The translations under genes were made by a program, and so were the position numbers. This document shows positions 1 through 6,512 of a stretch of 10,127 nt of DNA, in pieces; positions within the stretch are counted from its first letter, which is position 1, and each line of letters begins with the position of its first letter. The notes beneath the pieces are model-generated. The model had not been told where the DNA came from. It made no database searches and saw only the letters and a program-made list of their open reading frames with translations. Origin of the DNA: Desulfovibrionales bacterium GWA2_65_9 (lineage in GTDB: Bacteria; Desulfobacterota; Desulfovibrionia; Desulfovibrionales; Desulfovibrionaceae); NCBI GenBank assembly GCA_001799475.1, contig MGTN01000156.1:26367-36493 (forward strand), in the 5' to 3' direction.

Positions 1-1
1 C

Positions 2-856
2 ATGCTCAAACTGACCATGAACGAGAGCGACGGCGAGCAGGTTGTATTCCCCCTGAACGCCGCGCGCGGCTGCCCTTTCAGCTGCACCTTCTGCTACCAT
101 GTTTTCAAGGGCCAGAAGTATCGCAAGTACTCGGAAAGCCTTGTCATGCAGGAGTTTCTCCGGCTCTCCAAACAATACGGCGCCACCTTCATCCAGTTCT
201 GGGACGAGCTCACCTTTCCCAATATCGCCAGCGTCGAGCGCATGGTCGCGAACCTGGAACGGCTCGATTTCGTGACCCAGTGGGAAGGGGTCTCGCGCTG
301 CAATCTCTTCTCGCGCAAGGACAGCGACCTCATCCGCAGGATGCGCGACTGCGGCTGCCGCAGCATCGCCTTCTCCATCGAGAACGCCAGCCCGGAAATC
401 CTGGCGGCCATGAACAAGCACGTCTCCCACGACAAGACCGTGGAGCACGCCCTGGCCCTGTGGGAAGGGGGCGTCACGCCGCTCACCAGCATCATCTTCG
501 GCTATCCGCAGGAGACCCCGCAGACCATCCGCCAAACCCTGGAGCTCTGCGAGCGCTGCAACATCTTCCCGAGCGTCGGATACCTGCAGCCCCTGCCCGG
601 CACCCCTGTCTACGCCTGGGCCCTGGAGAGCGGCGCCATCAAAGACGAATACGCCTACCTGATGAACGCGGGCGACCGCCAGGACTTTCACGTCAACCTG
701 ACGGGCATGCCCACGGGCGAACTCATCGGGTGCGTTCAGGACGGCATGCGCGAACTGGCCCGGCGCATGGGGCTCTCCTTCAAGGATCCGTTGAAAACGG
801 GCGTGTACCAGAAACCCAAGCAACCCCAGCCGGACGGCTCAGTCCAGGGCGAGTGA
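2..856 (+). CDS. Radical SAM protein, C-terminal part (5' end outside window)
   Basis: Visible part of 284 residues. A radical SAM CxxxCxxC cluster-binding motif (RGCPFSCTFCYH, Cys24, Cys28, Cys31 counting from the ATG at base 2) should ligate a [4Fe-4S] cluster that cleaves S-adenosylmethionine. Downstream are the usual core segments: a WDELTF strand, a SIENASPEIL segment, an IFGYPQETPQTI strand/helix and a PLPGTPVYAWA segment typical of B12-binding-type radical SAM enzymes. In that family the cysteine motif normally follows about 170-200 residues of cobalamin-binding domain. Here it is only 23 residues from the first methionine, so that ATG is probably internal and the gene starts upstream of the window. 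The stop lies 9 bases before the next ATG, suggesting co-transcription with the GT-B-like gene. Substrate unknown; in a glycan cluster a sugar or lipid-linked sugar is plausible. Radical SAM assignment is very secure; the B12-type subclass is inferred. Confidence 0.9.
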   Translation: MLKLTMNESDGEQVVFPLNAARGCPFSCTFCYHVFKGQKYRKYSESLVMQEFLRLSKQYGATFIQFWDELTFPNIASVERMVANLERLDFVTQWEGVSRCNLFSRKDSDLIRRMRDCGCRSIAFSIENASPEILAAMNKHVSHDKTVEHALALWEGGVTPLTSIIFGYPQETPQTIRQTLELCERCNIFPSVGYLQPLPGTPVYAWALESGAIKDEYAYLMNAGDRQDFHVNLTGMPTGELIGCVQDGMRELARRMGLSFKDPLKTGVYQKPKQPQPDGSVQGE

Positions 857-865
857 CCAGCCCCC

Positions 866-2407
866 ATGCTTCTGGAATCACAAATAATCACCCATGTGCA
901 GGACGAGGTCGATACCAAGGCCTTCCGGCACTGCGGCGTGGACTTCTGGCCGCTGGTCAGGATGAGGATCTGCCAGCTGGTCTACTGCCACCGGGTGAAC
1001 CTGCCCATCGTGGAGGCCACTGCCGGGGGCGCTGGCCGCAGGGTGTATGCAGGCCTGCCGCTGCCAGCCAAAGCCTGGCTCTTCTTGAAACGCCTGGCCC
1101 ACAGGGCGCTCTGCGCCAGACGACAGGCGCGCCTGCTGCGGCAGATGCGCAGCCAGGCCCCGGTGGATGTGCTCTTTCTCTCGCGCGAGCAATACCACTC
1201 CGAGATCATGGACGGAGCCTGGTACGACCGCTGCGTGGACCCGTTCGTCGAGCTGGCCCAGGGCCGCTTCCGACACCTGAAGGTCGAGGTGACCGAGGAG
1301 CCCCGGCGCACCCCCCGCCGCCACAAGACCATCTTCATTGACCCCAATGACGCGCGCTACAAGGCCGGGGCGAGGCTCAGCTCTCCGCGCCAGCCGACTG
1401 CCGCGTTCCTGAAGGGGCTTTCCACCGCCGCCCGCGTGCTGGCTGACGCAGGCATCCACGGCGGGCTGGAGGCCCACGGGCTCCTCTGCCAAGTCGAAGA
1501 GGTGCTGCTCTACCGCGACCTGCTGGCCGAGGTGCTCAAGGCGGCGCGGCCCAAGGCGGTCTTCTTCACCTGCATCGTCGACCTCGTTTCCATGGGCGCG
1601 GTGGCGGCCTGCAAGCAGCTCGGCATCACCAGCGTGGAAATCCACCACGGCTATGCGGGCAACAACCACTCCCTGTACACCCACCATCGGAGCGTTCCGC
1701 CCCAGGGCTTCCAGCTTCTGCCAGACCTCTCCTGGATGTGGTCCGAGGACTCGGCCAAGGCCTTCGGCAGCTGGTACCCACCCGACTCGCCGCACCAATT
1801 CCTTGCTGGCGGCAACCTCTGGCTGGCGAAATGGGTTGGCCAGAACCCGCTGCCCACGCCACAGGAACACGCCCATTTTCTGGATTCACTGCCAAAGGGC
1901 AAACGCGTAGTGCTGTTCAGCGACGGCTGGGGGGAACCAATCGTTCAGCAGTTTCCGGAAACCTTGATCGAAACCATGCGGCAAAGCCAGAGTGACTGCA
2001 TCTGGCTCATCCGCCTGCACCCGAACTACCGGGAAAAGGAAGAGGAAATCTCCAAATTATTGCGGGCCAACGGCGTCAACACATTCGAAATCAGCCACTC
2101 CACGCAGTGCCCGTTGCCCGCCTTGCTGCGAATCACGGACCACCACGTGACGCGGTTCTCTTCCGTTTTTTTTGAAGCCAAGCAATTCGGCCTCCACACC
2201 ACCATGATCGCCGAAATGGCGGAGGTATATTTTACGGAATACCAGGCCGACCCCATGCTGCACTTCTGCCGCGACCCGAAAGAGATCGCCCGGAATGTGC
2301 GAACCTGCCCGCGCGAGGAACAGGCCGCCTCCCTGCTGGTGCGCCCGCCCGGTGAAGTGCTTGCACTCTTCACCCGCATCGTCACAGGCAAGATGACGAG
2401 ACACTAA
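866..2407 (+). CDS. GT-B-like surface carbohydrate biosynthesis protein
   Basis: 513 residues, soluble, no signal peptide or clear membrane segment. The N-terminus contains a VDFWPLVRMRI segment of the kind seen in uncharacterised surface-polysaccharide proteins. The C-terminal half has a GT-B-like pattern: EIHHG at residues 258-262 (compare the 'E-x-HG' element of KpsS-type and related capsule proteins), RLHPN at 383-387, and SSVFFEA at 432-438, which resembles the SS-x3-EA element of CDP-glycerol glycerophosphotransferases and Kdo transferases. I infer a nucleotide-sugar or nucleotide-alditol dependent transferase acting at the cytoplasmic side of the membrane, but donor and acceptor cannot be told. 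The start is the first ATG after the previous stop; no good Shine-Dalgarno is visible, so translation may be coupled to the upstream radical SAM gene. It sits between two radical SAM genes, so it may act on a radical-modified sugar. Coding is certain from length and composition; function is moderate. Confidence 0.8.
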   Translation: MLLESQIITHVQDEVDTKAFRHCGVDFWPLVRMRICQLVYCHRVNLPIVEATAGGAGRRVYAGLPLPAKAWLFLKRLAHRALCARRQARLLRQMRSQAPVDVLFLSREQYHSEIMDGAWYDRCVDPFVELAQGRFRHLKVEVTEEPRRTPRRHKTIFIDPNDARYKAGARLSSPRQPTAAFLKGLSTAARVLADAGIHGGLEAHGLLCQVEEVLLYRDLLAEVLKAARPKAVFFTCIVDLVSMGAVAACKQLGITSVEIHHGYAGNNHSLYTHHRSVPPQGFQLLPDLSWMWSEDSAKAFGSWYPPDSPHQFLAGGNLWLAKWVGQNPLPTPQEHAHFLDSLPKGKRVVLFSDGWGEPIVQQFPETLIETMRQSQSDCIWLIRLHPNYREKEEEISKLLRANGVNTFEISHSTQCPLPALLRITDHHVTRFSSVFFEAKQFGLHTTMIAEMAEVYFTEYQADPMLHFCRDPKEIARNVRTCPREEQAASLLVRPPGEVLALFTRIVTGKMTRH

Positions 2408-2418
2408 ATGCAAGTCAC

Positions 2419-2464
2419 GGCAGGGTAGCGTGGAGAGAGCGCAGTGATGCTCTCCAGGCCTGCC
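2419..2464 (+). repeat. Nested inverted repeat in intergenic spacer
   Basis: An outer arm GGCAGG (2419-2424) pairs with CCTGCC (2459-2464), and an inner arm TGGAGAG (2431-2437) pairs with CTCTCCA (2450-2456). This leaves a 12-base loop and an asymmetric internal loop. An AT-rich stretch follows (about 2465-2500) but there is no clean T tract directly after the stem. It could be a weak terminator, an mRNA-stabilising hairpin or chance. It lies between the GT-B-like gene and the low-GC radical SAM gene, in the 102-base spacer where base composition changes. Confidence 0.35.
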
Positions 2465-2500
2465 TGTCAACTATTTCTCAATTATTTTATGCATAAGGAT

Positions 2501-2505
2501 GGAGG
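2501..2505 (+). promoter_or_regulatory. Shine-Dalgarno deciding the start of the low-GC radical SAM gene
   Basis: GGAGG lies 4 bases before the ATG at 2510, preceded by AAGGA at 2495-2499. In-frame ATGs also exist at 2444 and 2489, but neither has a comparable site. The residues added by them (MMLSRPACQLF..., MHKDGG...) do not resemble the start of a cobalamin-binding fold, whereas MCARLRIALGD does, leading into the first beta strand. Confidence 0.6.
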
Positions 2506-2509
2506 CTGT

Positions 2510-4156
2510 ATGTGCGCGAGACTTCGTATTGCTCTTGGAGACTTACGACATTCCACGGTCGGGCGCCACACTGTGTCAATGCCGATAGGCATCGGCTACA
2601 TCTCTGCCTATGCACTCTCCCGCCTGGGCCAGGAACGGCTGGATATCCGCCTATACGACGACCCCGACCTGCTGCTGTCGGAACTGGGTTCCTGGCGGCC
2701 TCATCTTGTCGGGCTATCACATTATTGTTGGAATTCTGAACTTTCCGCACTGATCTTTGCCCAGGCCAAGGCCCTAGACCCAACGGTTGTATGTTTGGGC
2801 GGCGGTCCGCACTACCCGGAGGATGAAGATGAGCGTCTGAATTGGTTCCTAGCTCGACCGCAGGTCGATTTTTTCGCCACAAGAGAAGGCGAAACAGCTC
2901 TGGTGGAACTTGTCGAAAGAATGCTCACCCGTTGGGATACAGGGGAGAACCGTCGTGCGGGCATCCCTGGTCACGACTGCCTGCATCCAGAACTTGGCAA
3001 GGTGGTACATGGCGAGACACTTGCCAAGATTCCTGATCTGGACGCAATCCCTTCGCCATATCTCACGGGACTCATGGACCCATTCTTCGACGGTGAGCAT
3101 GAACCTACTTTTGAGACCGCACGCGGCTGTCCCCATACTTGCGGGTACTGTTGGGCGAGCAATGATTGGTATGGTCGGGTGGCGTTCTTTAGTGTGGACC
3201 GCATCAAGTCGGAGCTCGACTACATGGTTGATCGGATGAAAGGCCACGAGGACGTGCCGCTTTCCATCTGCGACTCCAACTTCGGCTCATACCCACATGA
3301 TGAGGAGATTGCCGAGCATATTGCCACGCTCATGCACGAACGCAACTGGCCCAAGGCTTTTGATGTGAACACCGGCAAAACCGACTATGACCGTATCTTG
3401 CGGATTAGCGATAGGCTTGATGGTCGCATGAGTGTCAGCACCTCGTTACAGTCGAAGAACCAAAAGACGTTAAGAATAATTCGCCGCAAGAATCTTTCCG
3501 AAAATGATTTTCGAAGAATTTCCGCTGCGACCAGAGCCCACGGGGGGGTCACCAATACCGAATTTATCCTGCCCATGCCAGCAGAAACAAAAGCATCATT
3601 CATGGACGGTCTGCGCTATGCCATTGATGCTGGAACGGACAATATTCAACCATATACCACGATGATGCTGCCACAAACGCCTTTGGTATCAAAGGCGTTC
3701 CGTCAACTCTATAGTCTACAAACGCGATTTCGTGTAATTCCGCACTCTTTCGGAGAATACGAGGGCCAACGTTGTGTTGAGTATGAGGAGGTCTGCGTGG
3801 CCACCTCAACCCTTTCCTTCCAGGAATATCTGGAGTGTCGAGGGATGGGGCTCATGCTCAAGCTTTTATCCGGGCCATCCTTTGACGTTGTGCGTCGCCT
3901 ATGCGCGGAATGGGGAGTTGACTATCTCGACGTGCTTGAAGCTAGCCAGAAGGCCATCACATGTTCTTCAACGCCAATTGCTAAACACTATGAGGATTTC
4001 ATACGCGAGACAGAGGGGAACTTTTTCTTAGCGCGGAGCATCTCCGAAAGTTTTTCCGTGAACCGGACAACTACGCACGTCTTGTCTCTGGCGACCTGGG
4101 CGACAATCTTCTTCGCAAATACTCTATCCGAATGCTACTTGACTTTTCAGCGTTAG
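2510..4156 (+). CDS. B12-binding-type radical SAM protein, 3' end altered by frameshift
   Basis: 548 residues as read. The N-terminal ~180 residues resemble a cobalamin-binding Rossmann domain: LRIALGD strand, PIGIGYISAYA helix, VVCLGGGPHYPED loop and FFATREGETALVEL. The canonical DxHxxG His is not evident, so cofactor binding is uncertain. The radical SAM motif RGCPHTCGYC has Cys207, Cys211 and Cys214. Later core segments are SVSTSLQSKNQKTLRIIRR, EFILPMPAETKASF and IQPYTTMMLPQTPL. The last ~45 residues after EGN look unlike a conserved domain, while frame 1 over the same bases gives a convincing helical sequence (LSAEHLRKFFREPDNYARL) continuing into the ORF that ends at 4539. Restoring frame by one base near 4016-4026 gives a single protein of 676 residues. 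GC is much lower than its neighbours (a hand count of 3421-3480 gives 26/60) and it uses TTA, AGA and ATA codons in a row at 3470-3478, signs of horizontal transfer. Alternative starts: 2444 and 2489. Likely a sugar-modifying radical enzyme. Confidence 0.85.
   Translation: MCARLRIALGDLRHSTVGRHTVSMPIGIGYISAYALSRLGQERLDIRLYDDPDLLLSELGSWRPHLVGLSHYCWNSELSALIFAQAKALDPTVVCLGGGPHYPEDEDERLNWFLARPQVDFFATREGETALVELVERMLTRWDTGENRRAGIPGHDCLHPELGKVVHGETLAKIPDLDAIPSPYLTGLMDPFFDGEHEPTFETARGCPHTCGYCWASNDWYGRVAFFSVDRIKSELDYMVDRMKGHEDVPLSICDSNFGSYPHDEEIAEHIATLMHERNWPKAFDVNTGKTDYDRILRISDRLDGRMSVSTSLQSKNQKTLRIIRRKNLSENDFRRISAATRAHGGVTNTEFILPMPAETKASFMDGLRYAIDAGTDNIQPYTTMMLPQTPLVSKAFRQLYSLQTRFRVIPHSFGEYEGQRCVEYEEVCVATSTLSFQEYLECRGMGLMLKLLSGPSFDVVRRLCAEWGVDYLDVLEASQKAITCSSTPIAKHYEDFIRETEGNFFLARSISESFSVNRTTTHVLSLATWATIFFANTLSECYLTFQR
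4013..4031 (+). other. Probable -1 frameshift site
   Basis: The upstream frame reads GAG GGG AAC TTT TTC TTA; shifting back one base gives GAA CTT TTT CTT AGC and enters the frame that stays open to 4539. Homopolymers GGGG (4015-4018) and TTTTT (4022-4026) are both plausible indel sites. The downstream frame has a stop (TGA) at 3991-3993, so the shift must lie between 3994 and 4156. The heptamer C TTT TTC (4021-4027) is a near-slippery sequence, and a perfect 5-bp stem with a CAT loop (CGGAG 4034-4038 / CTCCG 4042-4046) follows 6 bases later. Mutation or sequencing error is the simpler explanation; programmed frameshifting is possible. Confidence 0.6.
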
Positions 4157-4539
4157 CTAAAATGGTTTTCGATGTGCTGAATCGATCCTGCCCACAGGCA
4201 AAAAAAGTCCTTGTGGAAGATGTGAAGCGGTGGATCTTGGCCACAAGAGACATCCGCCGAACCATGTACGAAGATCATAGACGCGATGAACAACAGACTC
4301 TTACTTTCAAATATGACGTAGAAGCTTGGTACGTTGCTTGTGGCAATCGTCCACTTGCGGACTTTGCAGGATCTGTACGCTACACCATCGACCGCGATGT
4401 GCAGTTCGTAGAGAGGATGGTCAGAGAGTTACGCGCCCTTTATGGAGAAGACATAGAATACTGTCTCGCCAAAAGCCTGGCCAATAACCCTCCAAGCATT
4501 TATTGGCGCAATGTGGCCCGAAGCAAGGACCAGCCATGA
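4132..4539 (+). pseudogene. Displaced C-terminal domain of the frameshifted radical SAM protein
   Basis: From the ATG at 4132 the ORF gives 135 residues (MLLDFSALAKMVFDVLNR...), but the same frame is open from 3994. The extra upstream residues (LSAEHLRKFFREPDNYARLVSG...) look like genuine helical protein sequence. There is no Shine-Dalgarno before 4132. This ORF overlaps the preceding one by 25 bases in another frame. I read it as the separated end of the 2510 gene rather than an independent gene. Content: mostly amphipathic helices with many charged residues, no cysteine cluster, no membrane segment. The C-terminal extension may be a substrate-recognition or partner-binding domain of the long glycan-cluster radical SAM proteins; its function is unknown. 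Composition is low-GC like the rest of the gene, until about 4520. It could still be made as a separate small protein if translation restarts. Confidence 0.65.
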
Positions 4540-4597
4540 GCAGATGTCCACGGTTCCCCGCGAGTAGGAGCCACCGAATCAGGCAGAACAACTCGGC

Positions 4598-4602
4598 AGG
4601 AG
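4598..4602 (+). promoter_or_regulatory. Shine-Dalgarno of the first methyltransferase gene
   Basis: AGGAG with 7-base spacing to the ATG at 4610. It supports that start and independent ribosome entry after the 70-base spacer (4540-4609), in which I see no convincing promoter or terminator. Confidence 0.6.
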
Positions 4603-4609
4603 CAGGCAC

Positions 4610-5542
4610 ATGAGCTTCCAGCATCAGAGCTACGACAAACATGCGGACATCGGACTCCAGCACCTGCAAGACGAGGAACGCATGCGCATTTCCGCCTCCT
4701 GGTTCAATGAGGACACGGCGGACTACTGGCGGCACGCCCGCGCCTACGAATGCGCCGACATCCTGAAGGACACCCCCGGCGGCACCTGGCTTACTGTCGG
4801 CGACGGCAGATGGGGGCTGGATTCCATCCGCCTGAAGAAGCGCGGCGTTTTTTCGGCCACACCGACAGACATCGCCCCCGCCCTGCTGGAGGAAGCCCAC
4901 AAGCAGGGGCTGATCGCCGAATACTCGGTGGAAAACGCCGAAAAGCTCAGCTTCGCCGACGCCTCGTTCGACTACGTTTTCTGCAAGGAAGCCTTCCACC
5001 ACTTCCCCCGCCCGTACCTGGCGCTGTATGAGATGCTGCGCGTTGCGCGGCTGGGGGTGTTCCTGATCGAGCCGAACGATGCGTGCAGTTCGGTGCGGCT
5101 CTCCGCCAAGGGCGACCCCTACTGGAAGATCGTGCTGCGCACGCTGCTGGGCCGCAACCTCATGAACCTCGCCGGGGCGCGGTTCGTCTATCCCGCTCCG
5201 AACTACGAAGACCCGAATTACGTCTACACCATCTCCCGCAGGGAGGCGGAAAAGGTCTGCCTTGGCCTCAATCTCCCCCAGCTCGTGGTCAAAGGCCTCA
5301 ACGACCACTACGTCAAGGGCTGTGAGTTTGAGCCGGCGGACCCTGACCGTTCAACAATATTCCGCGAGATCGTCTCCACCGTCGAGCGGCAGGACAGGCT
5401 CTGCGCCGAAGGCAAGGCCGACCATGTGATGCTCATGCTCGGGTTCATGAAGCAGCCGCTTGACGCGCCCGCACGGCAAGAATTCTTGAAGCGCGGCTGG
5501 GACGTTCAGGATCTTCAGCGCAACCCGAACATCATGGGCTAG
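4610..5542 (+). CDS. Class I SAM-dependent methyltransferase
   Basis: 310 residues. Motif I is the variant VGDGRWG (residues 63-69), in the place of the usual D/E-x-G-x-G-x-G. An acidic residue ends the second strand (TPTDI, Asp87), as expected for binding the SAM ribose. ENAEKLSFADASFDYVFC followed by KEAFHHFPRP matches the motif II/III region of Methyltransf_11-type enzymes found in O-antigen and polysaccharide clusters. The C-terminal ~150 residues, including NYEDPNYVYTISRREAEK, form an extra region probably contributing to substrate binding. Predicted role: O- or N-methylation of a sugar or glycan intermediate in the cytoplasm. The start is supported by AGGAG 7 bases upstream. The gene returns to the high-GC composition of the cluster. 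The next gene begins 19 bases after the stop. Fold assignment is firm; substrate unknown. Confidence 0.9.
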   Translation: MSFQHQSYDKHADIGLQHLQDEERMRISASWFNEDTADYWRHARAYECADILKDTPGGTWLTVGDGRWGLDSIRLKKRGVFSATPTDIAPALLEEAHKQGLIAEYSVENAEKLSFADASFDYVFCKEAFHHFPRPYLALYEMLRVARLGVFLIEPNDACSSVRLSAKGDPYWKIVLRTLLGRNLMNLAGARFVYPAPNYEDPNYVYTISRREAEKVCLGLNLPQLVVKGLNDHYVKGCEFEPADPDRSTIFREIVSTVERQDRLCAEGKADHVMLMLGFMKQPLDAPARQEFLKRGWDVQDLQRNPNIMG

Positions 5543-5561
5543 CCAGCAGCGGAGACCAGCC

Positions 5562-6512
5562 ATGAGCCAGCGCGCCCTCACCCCCATCGCCTTCTTCGCC
5601 TACAAGCGGCCGGAACACGCCCGGCGCTCGCTGGAGTCCCTGGCGGCAAACACGCTGGCCGCCGAGAGCGAGCTGTTCATTTTCTGCGATGGGCCGCGCA
5701 CAACGCAGGACGAACCCCAGGTGCGGGCCATGCGCGAGGTGGCCCAAAGCCGCGCCTGGTGTGGGCGGGTCACGGTCATCGAGCAGGAGCGGAACCTCGG
5801 CCTGGCCGCTTCGGTCACCAAGGGTGTCGATGCCCTGTGCGCCAGCCACGGCCGGGTCATCGTGGTCGAGGACGACCTGATCCTCTCCCCGCATTTCCTG
5901 GGCTACATGAACCAGGCCCTGGACCTCTACGCCGAGGCCGAGAACGTCTACCAGATCTCCGGCTACCAATTCCCGGTGGAGTTGCCCGCGCGCCAAGACG
6001 CCTTCTTCTCGCCCATGGCCACCTCCTGGGGCTGGGCCACCTGGTCGCGCGCCTGGAAGGCCTATGACCGCGAGGCCGAAGGCTACGACCGGCTGGCCCG
6101 CGATCCGGCCCTGCGCAGACGCTTCGATCTGAACGGCACCTATCCCTACTTTGATATGCTGGAGAGCTGGAAACAGGGCCGGGTCGACTCCTGGGGTATC
6201 CGCTTCTATCTAGGCATGTTCCTGAGGAACGGAATAGCCCTGCATCCCCGCCAGTCCCTGGTCGCCAACGTCGGCTTCGACGGCAGCGGCGTGCATTGCG
6301 GGGCCGGGGCAAATCGGATAGAGGATTCCCTATCGGCCTTTGTTCCTATCGTGTTTCCGGAGCAGGCCACCGCAGACACCGAGCTGACCGAACGGGTTTT
6401 CGAATATCTGCATTCGTGCAACGCGCCGAGCGCTCCGCGCCCGCTGGCCTGGCTCTCATCGATACGGCAGCGTCTGCGTTCGGCCATATTCAGCATGCGA
6501 GGACGCCCATGA
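5562..6512 (+). CDS. GT-A family glycosyltransferase (GT2-like)
   Basis: 316 residues. The N-terminus ([18 protein letters not shown]) is the first strand and helix of a GT-A nucleotide-binding fold, followed by FIFCDGPR (residues 40-46), ERNLGL (76-81) and the acidic metal/donor motif VVEDDLIL (101-108, Asp104/Asp105 as the DxD equivalent). [16 protein letters not shown] (150-165) is a signature of GT2-like proteins in capsule and O-antigen clusters, sometimes annotated as HlpA-like. No membrane segments are seen, so it is a cytoplasmic or peripheral enzyme. It should transfer a sugar from a nucleotide donor onto the growing lipid-linked glycan; linkage cannot be predicted. GGAGA at 5551-5555 lies 6 bases before the ATG. 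The stop overlaps the next start as ATGA (6509-6512), so it is translationally coupled to the acyltransferase. Confidence 0.9.
   Translation: MSQRALTPIAFFAYKRPEHARRSLESLAANTLAAESELFIFCDGPRTTQDEPQVRAMREVAQSRAWCGRVTVIEQERNLGLAASVTKGVDALCASHGRVIVVEDDLILSPHFLGYMNQALDLYAEAENVYQISGYQFPVELPARQDAFFSPMATSWGWATWSRAWKAYDREAEGYDRLARDPALRRRFDLNGTYPYFDMLESWKQGRVDSWGIRFYLGMFLRNGIALHPRQSLVANVGFDGSGVHCGAGANRIEDSLSAFVPIVFPEQATADTELTERVFEYLHSCNAPSAPRPLAWLSSIRQRLRSAIFSMRGRP

Noticed and set aside
280..1341. 353-residue + strand ORF overlapping the first two genes
   Set aside because: Its translation is Arg/Pro/His-rich out-of-frame sequence; it crosses a well-supported gene boundary.
878..1876. 332-residue ORF on the - strand
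   Set aside because: It is antisense to the GT-B-like gene, with low-complexity Gly/Ala/Arg-rich translation typical of shadows in GC-rich genes and no recognisable motif.
2465..2470. TTGACA on the - strand as a divergent promoter
   Set aside because: There is no TATAAT-like hexamer at the right distance on that strand and no - strand gene for it to drive.
2444..2509. ATG at 2444 as start of the large radical SAM gene
   Set aside because: It falls within the inverted repeat, lacks a ribosome binding site, and adds residues unlike the family's first beta strand; 2510 has GGAGG.
4421..5308. 295-residue ORF on the - strand
   Set aside because: It spans the radical SAM C-terminus, a spacer and the methyltransferase gene on the opposite strand; no domain is recognisable and the + strand genes carry clear motifs.
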